From assembly GCF_015710575.1 (NCBI RefSeq), contig NZ_CP065373.1:4216001-4280000 (forward strand): a stretch of 64,000 nt of DNA, given 5' to 3'. A program made the position numbers and the translations under genes. Origin of the DNA: Mycolicibacterium mengxianglii (GTDB lineage Bacteria > Actinomycetota > Actinomycetes > Mycobacteriales > Mycobacteriaceae). The notes beneath the pieces were generated by a model that saw only the letters and a program-made list of their open reading frames with translations, was not told where the DNA came from and did no database searches. Of the stretch, positions 19,786 to 28,641 are shown piece by piece (within the stretch, counting starts at the first letter, position 1; the number at the start of each line of letters is the position of its first letter).

Positions 19786-20217
19786 TCACAGCGTCGCGGC
19801 CACCAGCTGCACCTCCACGGGGGCGCCCGACGGCAGGGCAGCGACACCGATGGCGCTTCGCGCCGGCAAAGCGCCGGCACCGAGTTCCGCGGCGATCGCT
19901 TCAGAGGCACCGTCGGCGACAGCGGATGCCGCGGTGAAACCGGGTGCGCAGGCGATGTACACCGTCATCTGCAGACACCGCAGGCCGCCGGCTTCCGGGG
20001 GCAGGACCGATCGGACAGCCGCGAGTGCGTTGCTGGCGGCCAGCGTGGCGGCGGCGCGGGCCGTCGCCAGGTCGACCTGCTCGCCGACGGTGCCGGTGAC
20101 CGTGAGCACCCCGTTTCGGCGAGGCGTCATCCCGGCGCTGAAGATCAACCCGCCGTGGATCACCGCAGGAACGTAATCTCCTTGCGGTGCAGGCGGTTCG
20201 GCTCGTTCAATCGACAC
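19786..20217 (-). CDS. RidA/YjgF/YER057c/UK114-family protein
   Basis: 143-residue Rid-family protein. RidA enzymes hydrolyse reactive enamine/imine intermediates to ketones plus ammonia. The C-terminal signature ARSAIGVAALPSGAPVEVQLVA carries the conserved Arg and the VEVQ strand; [27 protein letters not shown] is the long helix. The GTG start at 20217 overlaps the preceding gene by 11 nt, so it is the last gene of the operon. Context (hydrolase, aldehyde dehydrogenase, ferredoxins) suggests an amine- or amide-catabolic step. The substrate is unknown. Confidence 0.82.
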   Translation of the reverse strand: MSIERAEPPAPQGDYVPAVIHGGLIFSAGMTPRRNGVLTVTGTVGEQVDLATARAAATLAASNALAAVRSVLPPEAGGLRCLQMTVYIACAPGFTAASAVADGASEAIAAELGAGALPARSAIGVAALPSGAPVEVQLVAATL

Positions 20218-21817
20218 CGAGCGCGATACCTTCCTGACGGGGATCGGCCGCCCCGCTGAGGATCCCACGGTCGTCCCGGGAGATGATCTGGGCGCTGCCA
20301 CCCCCGCCGAGAGCCGGCTGCACCACGACGTGATGACCCCGGCGCCCCAATTCGGCACGCACCTGCGCCGGCAGGGTCTCCTCGACCCGCAGTTCAGTGT
20401 CGGCAGCCAGCACATCGGCATCCGATCCGGGAAACACCGTGAACCGCGGCGCGGCCACTGCCTCGGCAGGGTCGAGCCCGTGGTCGAGCAGGTGCGAGAG
20501 CAGCTGCATGTTCCACTGCACCTGTCCGTCGCCGCCCGGGGTGTTTCCGGCGTGCAGCAGCTCGCCCGCCTCGTCGGTGACGATCCAGGCATTCAGCGTG
20601 TGCAGCGGTTTGCGCCGTGGCGCAACCTCATTGGGATGATCGGGAATCAAATAGGCGCCGCGGCCCAGCCGGTTGTTGAGCACCACGCCGGTGCCGGGCA
20701 CGGTGAACTTGGCGCCGAACGTGAAGGCCAGGGAATGGATGAAGCTCACCGCCCGGCCCTCGGCGTCGACCGCCACAGTGGAGGTGGTGTCACCGGCACG
20801 GACGTCGACGGGCGATCGCAATTCTGATCGGTCCGCCAGGTCACGCCGTTGCGCGTCGAGGCGCTCGTGCTCGAGCACGTAACGCGCGCCGTCGTTCTGG
20901 CTACCGCACAGCGCCAGCCGGTCGGCGAAAGCCAACCGCGCGGCACGGGCCATCCGGTCCACGGCCTCCACCGACAGCCAGCCGGAGAACCCGACGGCTG
21001 CATCGCACAATGCCGCCTGCTGCAACACCATCCAGCCTGGTGTCGGCAGCGGCGTCTGGTGCAGTACGGCGCCGGCGTAACGTCCGGTGACTGCCGATTC
21101 GGGCGTCACAGCACCGGTGGCCACCCATTCGTCGCCGGAGAAAGGCGCTCCAGCACTGCGCAATGCGGACACCGCACGCTCGGCGAACTCACCGGTGTAG
21201 AACCCACGCGGGTCGCGCCCCAGACTGCGTATCGACGCCGCCAGGTCGGGCTGCGCGATCAGGGCCCCGGTGTGCAGCGGCCCGCCGTTGCGGGTGTACA
21301 CCGCTGCCAGGCCGGGGTCGGCCAGCAGGGCACCGAGCGCCAGTCCGACATCACCTGCGGTGCGCGCCGAACACGGCAGACCGTGCTGTGCGACGCGGGC
21401 CGCAGGTTCCCACAGCTCCTCCAGGGAACGGCTGGCGCCGTTGCCGTGCAGGGCTGCCAGCGCGGCCGGCGCGCCGGGCACGGCGACGGCCAGTGGCCCG
21501 TCCATCGGAATGCTCGTGAACCGCTGTGCCCGATAGAAATCGCCTGATCCGCCGTCTGGTCCGTATCCGGATCCGTTGACGGTCCACACCCGACCGTCGG
21601 GTTCCCGGACCACGGCGAACGCGTCGCCACCGATACCGCACTGGCCGGGCAGGGTCAGCCACGTCATGGCCGCCATCGCCAGGGTGGCATCGATGGCATT
21701 GCCACCGTCGGCCAGAACCCGCGCCCCGGCCAGGCTGGCGGCGGGGTGGCTGCTGGTGACCATTCCGCCTCCCGACAGCGTGGGGGGCCGCGTCGTCATC
21801 GAGGGACGCACCACCAT
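20207..21817 (-). CDS. Gamma-glutamyltransferase-family Ntn hydrolase
   Basis: 536-residue protein of the autoprocessing GGT family. The nucleophilic Thr is in GDTTSTVAVD at about residue 344, where self-cleavage would give large and small subunits; LNNRLGRGAYLIPDHPNEVAPRRKPLHTL follows in the small subunit. The N-terminal GGNAIDATLAMAAM block is typical. No signal peptide, so it would act in the cytoplasm, unlike periplasmic GGTs. ATG at 21817 chosen (GGGAAG upstream, one-nt overlap with the Rieske stop); a TTG one codon earlier is possible. The real substrate may be an amide other than glutathione. Confidence 0.85.
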   Translation of the reverse strand: MVVRPSMTTRPPTLSGGGMVTSSHPAASLAGARVLADGGNAIDATLAMAAMTWLTLPGQCGIGGDAFAVVREPDGRVWTVNGSGYGPDGGSGDFYRAQRFTSIPMDGPLAVAVPGAPAALAALHGNGASRSLEELWEPAARVAQHGLPCSARTAGDVGLALGALLADPGLAAVYTRNGGPLHTGALIAQPDLAASIRSLGRDPRGFYTGEFAERAVSALRSAGAPFSGDEWVATGAVTPESAVTGRYAGAVLHQTPLPTPGWMVLQQAALCDAAVGFSGWLSVEAVDRMARAARLAFADRLALCGSQNDGARYVLEHERLDAQRRDLADRSELRSPVDVRAGDTTSTVAVDAEGRAVSFIHSLAFTFGAKFTVPGTGVVLNNRLGRGAYLIPDHPNEVAPRRKPLHTLNAWIVTDEAGELLHAGNTPGGDGQVQWNMQLLSHLLDHGLDPAEAVAAPRFTVFPGSDADVLAADTELRVEETLPAQVRAELGRRGHHVVVQPALGGGGSAQIISRDDRGILSGAADPRQEGIALGVD

Positions 21818-22173
21818 CAAGCTTCCCGACGTGCCCGACGGGTGGGGCCCGCGGGAACCTCACCGGGTTGCACGCCGACGAAGATCTCGCCGTCGCGTTC
21901 CTCCACGGGGAACGTCTTGATGGGTTCGGTGGCCGGCGGGCTGATCGGCTCACCTGTCTCGAGGTCGAAAGCGCTGCCGTGACAGGAGCATCCGATACCG
22001 TCGTCACGCAGTTTGCCCGACGACAACAGGCAATCGAGGTGCGTGCAGTAGTTGGAGGTGGCGTACGCCTTACCGCGCAGCCGCGCCACCGCGAACTCGT
22101 GCTCGCCGGCGTAAAACCGCCGCACGATTCCTTCCGGCACCTGGCCCGAGCGGGCCACACGAACGAAATCCAT
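21817..22173 (-). CDS. Rieske [2Fe-2S] ferredoxin (first of two)
   Basis: 118-residue soluble Rieske ferredoxin. The cluster ligands are complete: C43-x-H45, 16 residues, C62-x2-H65. An extra Cys is at 48 and 64. No membrane segment. Such proteins carry electrons from a reductase to an oxygenase. It sits between the aldehyde dehydrogenase (30-nt gap) and the GGT-like hydrolase. A second Rieske ferredoxin is three genes away in the same operon, which is unusual. Confidence 0.88.
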   Translation of the reverse strand: MDFVRVARSGQVPEGIVRRFYAGEHEFAVARLRGKAYATSNYCTHLDCLLSSGKLRDDGIGCSCHGSAFDLETGEPISPPATEPIKTFPVEERDGEIFVGVQPGEVPAGPTRRARREA

Positions 22174-22203
22174 GGTTGTACTCCGTATTTCTCTTCTGAC
22201 CGG

Positions 22204-23655
22204 TCAGGACGTCGGGTTGAGGTAAACGGTCTTCTCGTTGAGGTAGAACTCCATCATCGACGCACCCGCCTGCTCTTTGAAGGTTGCGGTGGACGAAGAC
22301 TTGTAGCCGCCGAACGGGGCGTTCATCGCCATACCCGTGGTCGGCTGATTGATCTTCACCAGCCCGGTCCGGGAGCGCCGGGCGAACGACTGGGCCGCAG
22401 CCAGGTCGCCGGTGATGATCGCGGCGGACAACCCGAATTCGGTGGCATTGGCCAGTTCGACTGCGTGGTCGAGAGAGCCCGCGCGCTGGAAGGCGATCAG
22501 CGGGCCGAACACCTCCTCGGTGACGATCCGCATGCCCGGTTCGGTATCGCTGAACACTGCGGGCCGCACAAAATATCCATCCGGATGCTCCGGGTCGGTC
22601 ACCGGGGCGCCGCCGCAACGCAGTGTCGCCCCCTCCTCGACGCCGATCCGCACGTAGTCGGTGAACTTCTCGAACTGATCCGAGTTGGCCAGCGCGCCCA
22701 TGTCGACACCGGGCTTCCCGCCCGGCCCCACCTGGAACCCCTCGGCGAGCGCGATCACGCGCTCTAGCACCGCGTCGTGCACCTCCTCGGTAGCGATCAC
22801 CCGGCTGGTTCCGGTGCACGCCTGGCCGGACAAACCGAAGGCCCCCTTGACGATCAACGCCGCGGCGCGATCGGGGTCGGCGTCGGCGGCCACCACGACC
22901 GGGTTCTTGCCCCCCATCTCCAGCTGGACCCGGCGGTGTGGGCCGACCTGGCTGTGGATGAGCCGGCCGACCCGGGTCGATCCGGTGAAGGTGACCGCGG
23001 CGACCCGTTCGTCGGCGGCTACGGCCGCGCCGGCTGCGCCGTCGCCCTGGACGAGCGCGATCACCTGTGGCGGCAGCCCACCGGCCAGCAGCGCCTCGAT
23101 CAGCCGCTGCCCCATCAGGGGGGTGATCTCAGAGGGCTTGAACAGCACCGGATTTCCGACCGCCAGGGCCGGGCCGAGTTTGCGGGACGGGATGTTCAGC
23201 GGGAAGTTCCACGGGGTGATCGCGCCGACGATGCCGATGGGCTCGCGCAGCGTGTACACCAGCGTCTCTCCGGCGGCCGGGTACGTCGCACCCAGGGACC
23301 GGGTGGCCTCGGCGGCGTAGAACCGCAGGTTCATCGGCGTTCGGGTCACCTCCATCGTGGCTTCGGCGGTCGTCTTGCCCTCTTCGCGCACCAGCTCGTC
23401 GATCAGCTGTCCGGCGCGGGATTCCAGCTGCACGGCAGCCGATTCCAGGATGGCGGCGCGACGCTCCGGTGAGGTCGCCGCCCATTCCGGGGCCGCTTTC
23501 TCCAGTGCGTCGACGGCGATGCGGACATCGTCGGGCCCTGACGCGGGAAAGGTGCCGATGATGTCGGCCGGGTCGGCCGGATTGCGCCGGGTGAACGTGT
23601 GACCGGACAGTGCCGGCACCCAGCCGCCGTCGACGAAGTTCGAACCTTCGATCAT
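22204..23655 (-). CDS. NAD(P)-dependent aldehyde dehydrogenase
   Basis: 483-residue ALDH-superfamily enzyme. Catalytic Cys in SGQACTGTSRVI, general-base Glu in LEMGGKNP, cofactor loop FTGSTRVG, and the EEVFGPLI block. The overall pattern is closest to vanillin/benzaldehyde or semialdehyde dehydrogenases, but the substrate cannot be told. ATG at 23655 overlaps the reductase stop (ATGA); a longer frame to 23709 was rejected because it starts inside that gene. Confidence 0.92.
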   Translation of the reverse strand: MIEGSNFVDGGWVPALSGHTFTRRNPADPADIIGTFPASGPDDVRIAVDALEKAAPEWAATSPERRAAILESAAVQLESRAGQLIDELVREEGKTTAEATMEVTRTPMNLRFYAAEATRSLGATYPAAGETLVYTLREPIGIVGAITPWNFPLNIPSRKLGPALAVGNPVLFKPSEITPLMGQRLIEALLAGGLPPQVIALVQGDGAAGAAVAADERVAAVTFTGSTRVGRLIHSQVGPHRRVQLEMGGKNPVVVAADADPDRAAALIVKGAFGLSGQACTGTSRVIATEEVHDAVLERVIALAEGFQVGPGGKPGVDMGALANSDQFEKFTDYVRIGVEEGATLRCGGAPVTDPEHPDGYFVRPAVFSDTEPGMRIVTEEVFGPLIAFQRAGSLDHAVELANATEFGLSAAIITGDLAAAQSFARRSRTGLVKINQPTTGMAMNAPFGGYKSSSTATFKEQAGASMMEFYLNEKTVYLNPTS

Positions 23656-24902
23656 GTCAGTACCTGCGCTTCGTTTTCGGTTTCGGTGTCGGTGTACACG
23701 AGGTCCCACAAGTCGGTGTCCTCGTCCCGGAGTGCGGCACTGTCGACCTCACGGCCCAGGAGCTCGCGAACCGCTCCGATGTCCTCGCCGCGTTCGACGG
23801 TGAACGCCCCGGTGATCACCGGTCCGTCGAGATAGAAGGCGGTGAAGTCGAGCGCGTCGAGGTCGCCGCGGATGATCGGGTCACCGTGGGCGGCGCCGAT
23901 GAACTGGGTGTTGCGCCCACATTGATCCGACCAGAACCAGATCGGGTCATCGGAGACCGCGTCCCTGCCGAGCATCGCATTGGCCACGGCCACCCCTTGG
24001 CGGCTGGCATTGTCGAAGTGCTCCAGCCGCAGGTGCCTGCCGGCGCGCGCCGAGTACCGGCGGGCGACATCTCCCGCGGCGTAGATGTTCGGGATCGACG
24101 TGCGGCCGGCTGCGTCCACGACGATGCCGTCGTCGATCTGCAGGCCGGATGCTGCTGCGGCGGCCACGTTCGGGACGATCCCGATACCGACGACGACAGC
24201 ATCGGCTTCCAGAGGTGTTGCGGCACCTTCGATGTCGATCACCACGCCATCACCGGTGGTGGCAATACCGGACACGGTGGTACCGACTCGAATATCCACA
24301 CCGCGGTCGTTGTGCATCCGGGTGAACAGCTCACCCATCTGTCGGCCGATGATGCGCTCCAGCGGGGTGTGTGCCGCCTCCAAGACCGTCACCTCGGCGC
24401 CGAGCTCAGCTGCAGTAGAGGCGATTTCCAGCCCGATGAAGCCTGCCCCGATCAGCACCAGCCGGCAGCCGGGGGTCAGCAGTGGCGCCAGCCGCTTGGC
24501 ATCGTCGAGGGTGCGCAGGTAGTGCACCAGCTCCGGGCGCGGCCCGGGTACCGGCAGCGTTCTCGCACGGCCACCAGTGGCGAAGAGCACCCCATCGGCC
24601 ATGATCGGGAAGTGCCCTTCGAGTTCCACGGTGCGCGATGGGGCATCCACCCGCGTCACCGTGGCCCCGGTCAGGATCTCGATGTCGTTGTCGGCCAACC
24701 ACTTCTGCGGGAGGATCCACAGCGAATCCTCGTCATCGGTGCCGGCGAGGAATTCTTTGGACAGCGGTGGCCGCTGATACGGGGCGTGGGGCTCATCGCC
24801 GATCAGCACGATTCGGCCGTCGAACCCGCGGCGGCGCAGGTTGCGGGCGGCAACCGCGGCCGCCTGCCCGGCCCCGACGGTGACGTAGGTCCGACGGTTC
24901 AT
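23652..24902 (-). CDS. FAD-dependent ferredoxin reductase
   Basis: 416-residue pyridine-nucleotide-disulphide-fold reductase of the putidaredoxin-reductase type. FAD site VGAGQAAAVAARNLRRRGFDG at the N-terminus, NAD site VLIGAGFIGLEIASTAAELGAEV in the middle, second FAD site NIYAAGDVA. There is no redox-active CxxxxC, as expected for an oxygenase-coupled ferredoxin reductase. ATG overlaps the Rieske stop (ATGA) upstream and the ALDH start downstream. It probably passes electrons from NAD(P)H to the adjacent Rieske ferredoxins. Confidence 0.92.
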   Translation of the reverse strand: MNRRTYVTVGAGQAAAVAARNLRRRGFDGRIVLIGDEPHAPYQRPPLSKEFLAGTDDEDSLWILPQKWLADNDIEILTGATVTRVDAPSRTVELEGHFPIMADGVLFATGGRARTLPVPGPRPELVHYLRTLDDAKRLAPLLTPGCRLVLIGAGFIGLEIASTAAELGAEVTVLEAAHTPLERIIGRQMGELFTRMHNDRGVDIRVGTTVSGIATTGDGVVIDIEGAATPLEADAVVVGIGIVPNVAAAAASGLQIDDGIVVDAAGRTSIPNIYAAGDVARRYSARAGRHLRLEHFDNASRQGVAVANAMLGRDAVSDDPIWFWSDQCGRNTQFIGAAHGDPIIRGDLDALDFTAFYLDGPVITGAFTVERGEDIGAVRELLGREVDSAALRDEDTDLWDLVYTDTETENEAQVLT

Positions 24903-25255
24903 GCCTTGAGCTCCTTTTCGGACGGCGCAGTTGCATCCCCCCGAGACACAGGGTTGACGTAGACGGTGCCGTCGTCGTCGACCCGCACCGGGTAGGTGGG
25001 CTGGCAGCGATCCTGGTCTTCCTCGTAGCCGGTCTCCAGGTCGAATTGCCACTGGTGACCGGGGCAGATCACCTTGCCGTGTAGCAGGGTGCCCTTGAAC
25101 AGCGAACGATCCTGGTGCACACAGGTATCGGCCAGGGCGTAGACCTCGCCGTCGGCCTGAAACAGCGCGATCGCAACACCGTCGACCTCCACCCGCAGCT
25201 TGCGCCGTCGAGCGAGATCCTCGGTGCTGGCAACCGCCACCCATTCCGCGTCCAT
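24899..25255 (-). CDS. Rieske [2Fe-2S] ferredoxin (second of two)
   Basis: 118-residue soluble Rieske ferredoxin. Ligands C45-x-H47, 16 residues, C64-x2-H67 (TCVH and CPGH). ATG at 25255 has AAAGGAG upstream. Directly upstream of and translationally coupled to the ferredoxin reductase, so the pair looks like a dedicated electron-transfer chain. The diiron protein gene is upstream, separated by 75 nt that contain a 45-bp palindrome. Confidence 0.9.
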   Translation of the reverse strand: MDAEWVAVASTEDLARRRKLRVEVDGVAIALFQADGEVYALADTCVHQDRSLFKGTLLHGKVICPGHQWQFDLETGYEEDQDRCQPTYPVRVDDDGTVYVNPVSRGDATAPSEKELKA

Positions 25256-25273
25256 GACAACTCCTTTCTGCAT

Positions 25274-25318
25274 TTTCGGCGCGCTGGTCGCCGCTGAGCG
25301 GCGACCAGCGCGCCGAAA
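25274..25318. repeat. 45-bp perfect palindrome (repeat family, copy 1)
   Basis: 22-bp arms (TTTCGGCGCGCTGG... and its complement) around one central base, between the diiron-protein stop and the Rieske start. The outer TTTCGGCGCGCT part recurs in the hairpin at 62456-62504. No T-run follows. It may act as an intra-operon attenuator, an RNA-stabilising structure, or be a dispersed palindromic repeat. Confidence 0.85.
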
Positions 25319-25330
25319 TCGCAACGGACC

Positions 25331-26068
25331 TCAGACGGCAGCCGGCTCCAGCTCGGGCGCGACGTAGGTGTCGTAGAGACCCTTGGTGTAGGAGAACCGC
25401 ATCTCGGCACCCCACCGGACCATCTGCAGGCAGCGCTGCTGCAGCTGCGGGGTGTCGGCGTGATCGAGCACGATCTGGTAACCGCGCTCGCCGTGCACGA
25501 CGTCGGAGGTGATGTGCAGGTCGAAGAACTCGATCTCGTCCTCGGTGAACTTGTACACCTCGCGCAGCGGGACGATCTGCTTGGTGTAGATGCTCGGCAC
25601 CTGCGACTCGAGGCCGACGACCAGCGCCGCGGTCGCGACCACGAAGTGCTCACGCTGGGACACCGCGTAGCACCACGACTGGAGGCCGCGGGTGATGGCG
25701 TTCATGTTGTTCGGGTCCTCGATGCGCTCCTTGGTGGTGCCGCAGGCCTCGCCGAACTTGATCAACAGGTCGGTGTGCCGGATATCGGCCAGCTCCTCCT
25801 CGTACATGTTCTGCAGCGTGAAGTCCTTCGCGCCGGTGAACTGGTCGGGAGTGTTGGCGTAGATATTGGCCAGGTAGTCGGCGAACGGGCCGACGTAGTG
25901 GTAGTGGTTCTCGGCCCACCGGGCAAAGTGATGGCGCTCCAGTCGGCCTTCGGCCCACGCCTTGGAGAATGACGCGTTCTTGGCCTCCCGGCCCTTGATG
26001 GCGTTCTCCAGTTCGGCGCGGAACTCGTCGCGTCCCAGCAGTTGGGTCGTGGTTTCGGTGGTGGTCAT
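25331..26068 (-). CDS. Heme-oxygenase-like diiron (HDO/PqqC-TenA fold) protein
   Basis: 245-residue all-helical protein of the iron-containing redox family (CADD/UndA/BesC superfamily). A full set of six metal ligands is spaced as in that family: E91 with H98 (+7), E154, then H185, D189 (+4) and H192 (+7). Known members use a diiron site and O2 for N-oxygenation, decarboxylation or C-C cleavage. ATG at 26068 has GGAAGGA upstream. The Rieske ferredoxin and reductase genes follow, a plausible electron supply. Reaction unknown. Family assignment rests on the ligand pattern. Confidence 0.85.
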   Translation of the reverse strand: MTTTETTTQLLGRDEFRAELENAIKGREAKNASFSKAWAEGRLERHHFARWAENHYHYVGPFADYLANIYANTPDQFTGAKDFTLQNMYEEELADIRHTDLLIKFGEACGTTKERIEDPNNMNAITRGLQSWCYAVSQREHFVVATAALVVGLESQVPSIYTKQIVPLREVYKFTEDEIEFFDLHITSDVVHGERGYQIVLDHADTPQLQQRCLQMVRWGAEMRFSYTKGLYDTYVAPELEPAAV

Positions 26069-26114
26069 GCTTCGGTCCTTCCGGGTTGAGAGCTGACGAA
26101 AACAGCTGCAGTGT

Positions 26115-26131
26115 TTGATGTTTCGCGTCAA
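26115..26131. promoter_or_regulatory. Possible operator upstream of the diiron-protein gene
   Basis: Imperfect inverted repeat TTGATGTTTCGCGTCAA, 47 nt upstream of the diiron-protein ATG. Only the outer four bases and a few inner ones match. No binding protein can be assigned. Confidence 0.2.
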
Positions 26132-26265
26132 TGCGGAGCTCTTCGACTACACCTGGGTGCGAATCCGTCTGTGCACCAGTCACGTTAGCCAGCGGACGTG
26201 GCCGGTGACCAGGTACACAATCACCGTGTGGATCGGCCGGGAAGGGGCATGGTGCACATCGAGGT

Positions 26266-26715
26266 TCAGCGGGCAACCGAGGCGGTCAGCGCCTCGAACT
26301 CGGCGAGGATCGCCGCGCCGACGGCCTTGTCCTGGGCGCCGTTGCCGCCGCTGATCCCCACGCCGCCGACGATCTGACCGTTGAACACCAAAGGAAATCC
26401 GCCGACGAAAATCGCGAACTTGCCCGGCAACATGTGGCTGATACCGAAGGCCTCGTTACCGGGCAGCGCCGGGCCGTTGGGCGGCTCGTTGAACAGATGG
26501 GTGGCACGCTCGTGGCCGGCGGCGGTGAACGCCTTGGCGATGGAGATGTCCACACCGGTCAGCCGCGCACCCGGGAGTCGGTGTAGCGCAAGGACATTGC
26601 CACCGTCATCGCAGATGCACAGGGTTTGCTTGACGCCGATCTCCTCGGCCTTGGCGCGCCCGGCGGCCAGCAAGGGCAGGGCGTCGTCGAGGGTTATCCG
26701 GTAGATCTGGTGCAT
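26266..26715 (-). CDS. GlcG/HbpS-family (heme-binding-like) protein
   Basis: 149-residue protein with the GlcG/HbpS pattern: LTLDDA-like N-terminus, AKAFTAAGHERATHLFNEPPNGPALPG, the GGFPLVFNGQIVGGVGISGG block, and a C-terminal helix QDKAVGAAILAEFEAL. Members bind heme or are found in glycolate, propanediol and aromatic catabolic operons, and their biochemical role is poorly defined. The ATG at 26715 has GAGG upstream. First gene of the minus-strand operon, divergent from pucR; 197 nt separate it from the diiron-protein gene. Confidence 0.85.
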   Translation of the reverse strand: MHQIYRITLDDALPLLAAGRAKAEEIGVKQTLCICDDGGNVLALHRLPGARLTGVDISIAKAFTAAGHERATHLFNEPPNGPALPGNEAFGISHMLPGKFAIFVGGFPLVFNGQIVGGVGISGGNGAQDKAVGAAILAEFEALTASVAR

Positions 26716-26821
26716 GCGTGCCTCGTTTCTGATCGGGGCTGACAAGGGATTCGCCGGCCTCGTGGGGAATTGCCTTGCGGTGATTTCTACCAATGCTTCA
26801 CCGCAGACGGGATGGTCATGA

Positions 26822-26849
26822 TGACCCGATTCAGGTGGCCTCTGGGTCA
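26822..26849. promoter_or_regulatory. Inverted repeat in the glcG-pucR divergent promoter region
   Basis: TGACCC (26822-26827) and GGGTCA (26844-26849) face each other 16 nt apart, in the middle of the 238-nt divergent region. A TGCACA half-site follows at 26853-26858. A PucR-type activator binding here would be natural; this is inference. Confidence 0.3.
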
Positions 26850-26953
26850 AACTGCACATAGTGTGTCGTTCTGGCTTCGGTGTACTTGTTTTATGGGCGT
26901 CTGAATCGGCGTGACGTGACGCCTGCCCTACGGCGGACAGCGCAGGTGAGCAC

Positions 26954-28639
26954 ATGCCAACACCCCATATCGACGCACCTCACGACGACTCCCGGATGAC
27001 CGTCGCGGGACTGCTCGACGAGTCGTTGATGTCGGGTGCCCGGGTGATCGCGGGCGCCGACCGTCTCGGGGTGGAACTCCAGTGGGTGCTGCCGCTGGCC
27101 GAGGTGCTCTCTCGACCCGACCCGTTGAGCGGCGTGGCGGTCTACACCCGCCCGGAGGCGTTGCTGGGAAGCTCCGGGACGCTGGCTGCGCTGACCGCGC
27201 GCGGCGCCACCACATTGCTGGTCGACGGCGCTGTGCCAGAGGGGTTTCCACGGTCGGGCCTGCCACCCTGTCTGGTGGTCGTCGAGTTGGCGTTCCCCGT
27301 CGGATTCGCCGCGCTGAACCGACTCCTGGCCGAGCGGGCACTGAGCCAGGAAGTGCACGTGATGCGGTACTCGACGCATGTGCACTCGTCACTGGCCGGA
27401 CTGTTCCACCGCGGAGCGGGACTGCAGACCCTCATTCGTGAGGTGTCCAACCTGGCACGCAACCCCGCCATGGCCCTCGATGCCCGCGGCCAGGTGGTGG
27501 CCCACAACGGCCTCGGGGCCGAGACCGTGGAGGCGCTGACCGGGTCGGTGTGCGAGATGCTGGCCGCCGGGGTGCTGGCCAGCGCCCGTCGCGCCTCCGG
27601 TCACGACACCCGGATCGAACCCGTCGCCGGCCCGCACGGCAGCGTCTGGACGGCCGTCGCCAGCGCGATCCGCCTCGGCAAGAGCTTCGAGGGGTGGGTG
27701 GCGGTCCTGGTGCCCAGCGCCGAGCCCGGTTCCCACGACCTGGCACGGCACAGTGTGGTGACCGAACAGGCCACGGCCATCATCGGTTCGGAGATGCTGC
27801 GCCAGCACAGTGTCGACGAGGCCGAGGAGCGCGCCAGGGGTGATTTTGTGCAGGCATTGGTGCACGGCAGCTTCTCCAGCGAGCACGATATGCGGGCCCG
27901 CGCCGAGTATCACGAAATCTCCGTCGACTCCCGGTTCGGGGTGTTCGTCGCACCCGGGGTGCTGCCGCAGGAGGTGGACAATCCTGCCGCCAGCATGGTC
28001 CGGTTGGCGCGTTACGCCGCCGGCCTGGCACCCGATCCCTCGGTCCAGTCCTACGTCACCGTCATCGGCGACGTACTGGTGGTGGTGCGCACGTTGTGCG
28101 GCCAGGACGACGCCGCGATGCGGCGCGAGATGACCGAGTACGCGGCCACCATGGCCGACGAACTGGAACGGCGACGCGGCGCACCGGTGGCGGTCGCCTT
28201 CGGTCGCCCCGCGCACAGTGCCGGCGAGGTGTCCGACAGCTACCGCGAAGCCCGATTGGCCCTGGGCATCGCGCGCCGTCTGGATCGCACCGGTGCCACG
28301 TCCTATCAGGAGTTACGCAGCTTCACCGTGCTCGCCGACATCGCCGACACCGAGAACAGCAAGCGCTTGGCGCGAGACATCCTGGGCCCGTTGCGATCCT
28401 CGCCCGACCTGGTGGAGACGTTGAGCGGCTACCTGAGCCACGGCGGCAACATCAACGCCACCGCCAGAGCGCTGGCCGTCCACCGCAATACGATGCTGGC
28501 CAAACTGGACCGGATCTCGCGCATGCTGGGCATGGACATCCGGCTGCCGGAGAACCAGTTCACGGTGTGGCTGGCCATCCGGCTGGACCTGTTGGCCGAG
28601 GTGCACTCCGCCGTCGACCGGGAGACCCGGTTCCGCTGA
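26954..28639 (+). CDS. PucR-family transcriptional regulator
   Basis: 561-residue PucR/CdaR-type regulator. N-terminal PucR ligand domain (DRLGVELQWVLPLAEVLSRPDPLSGVAVYTRPEALLG), central GGDEF-like region, and the C-terminal HTH_30 (HGGNINATARALAVHRNTMLAKLDRISRMLG). Relatives activate purine, amine, GABA or proline catabolic genes on sensing the substrate. It is divergent from the GlcG-diiron-Rieske operon, which it probably controls. ATG at 26954 with AGGTGAG upstream; an ATG 14 codons inside is an alternative. Confidence 0.93.
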   Translation: MPTPHIDAPHDDSRMTVAGLLDESLMSGARVIAGADRLGVELQWVLPLAEVLSRPDPLSGVAVYTRPEALLGSSGTLAALTARGATTLLVDGAVPEGFPRSGLPPCLVVVELAFPVGFAALNRLLAERALSQEVHVMRYSTHVHSSLAGLFHRGAGLQTLIREVSNLARNPAMALDARGQVVAHNGLGAETVEALTGSVCEMLAAGVLASARRASGHDTRIEPVAGPHGSVWTAVASAIRLGKSFEGWVAVLVPSAEPGSHDLARHSVVTEQATAIIGSEMLRQHSVDEAEERARGDFVQALVHGSFSSEHDMRARAEYHEISVDSRFGVFVAPGVLPQEVDNPAASMVRLARYAAGLAPDPSVQSYVTVIGDVLVVVRTLCGQDDAAMRREMTEYAATMADELERRRGAPVAVAFGRPAHSAGEVSDSYREARLALGIARRLDRTGATSYQELRSFTVLADIADTENSKRLARDILGPLRSSPDLVETLSGYLSHGGNINATARALAVHRNTMLAKLDRISRMLGMDIRLPENQFTVWLAIRLDLLAEVHSAVDRETRFR

Positions 28640-28641
28640 CC

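Noticed and set aside
26266..26955. GlcG-like protein starting at 26955 (229 codons)
   Set aside because: The extension crosses the divergent promoter region and pucR start; the ATG at 26715 has GAGG upstream and begins the family domain.
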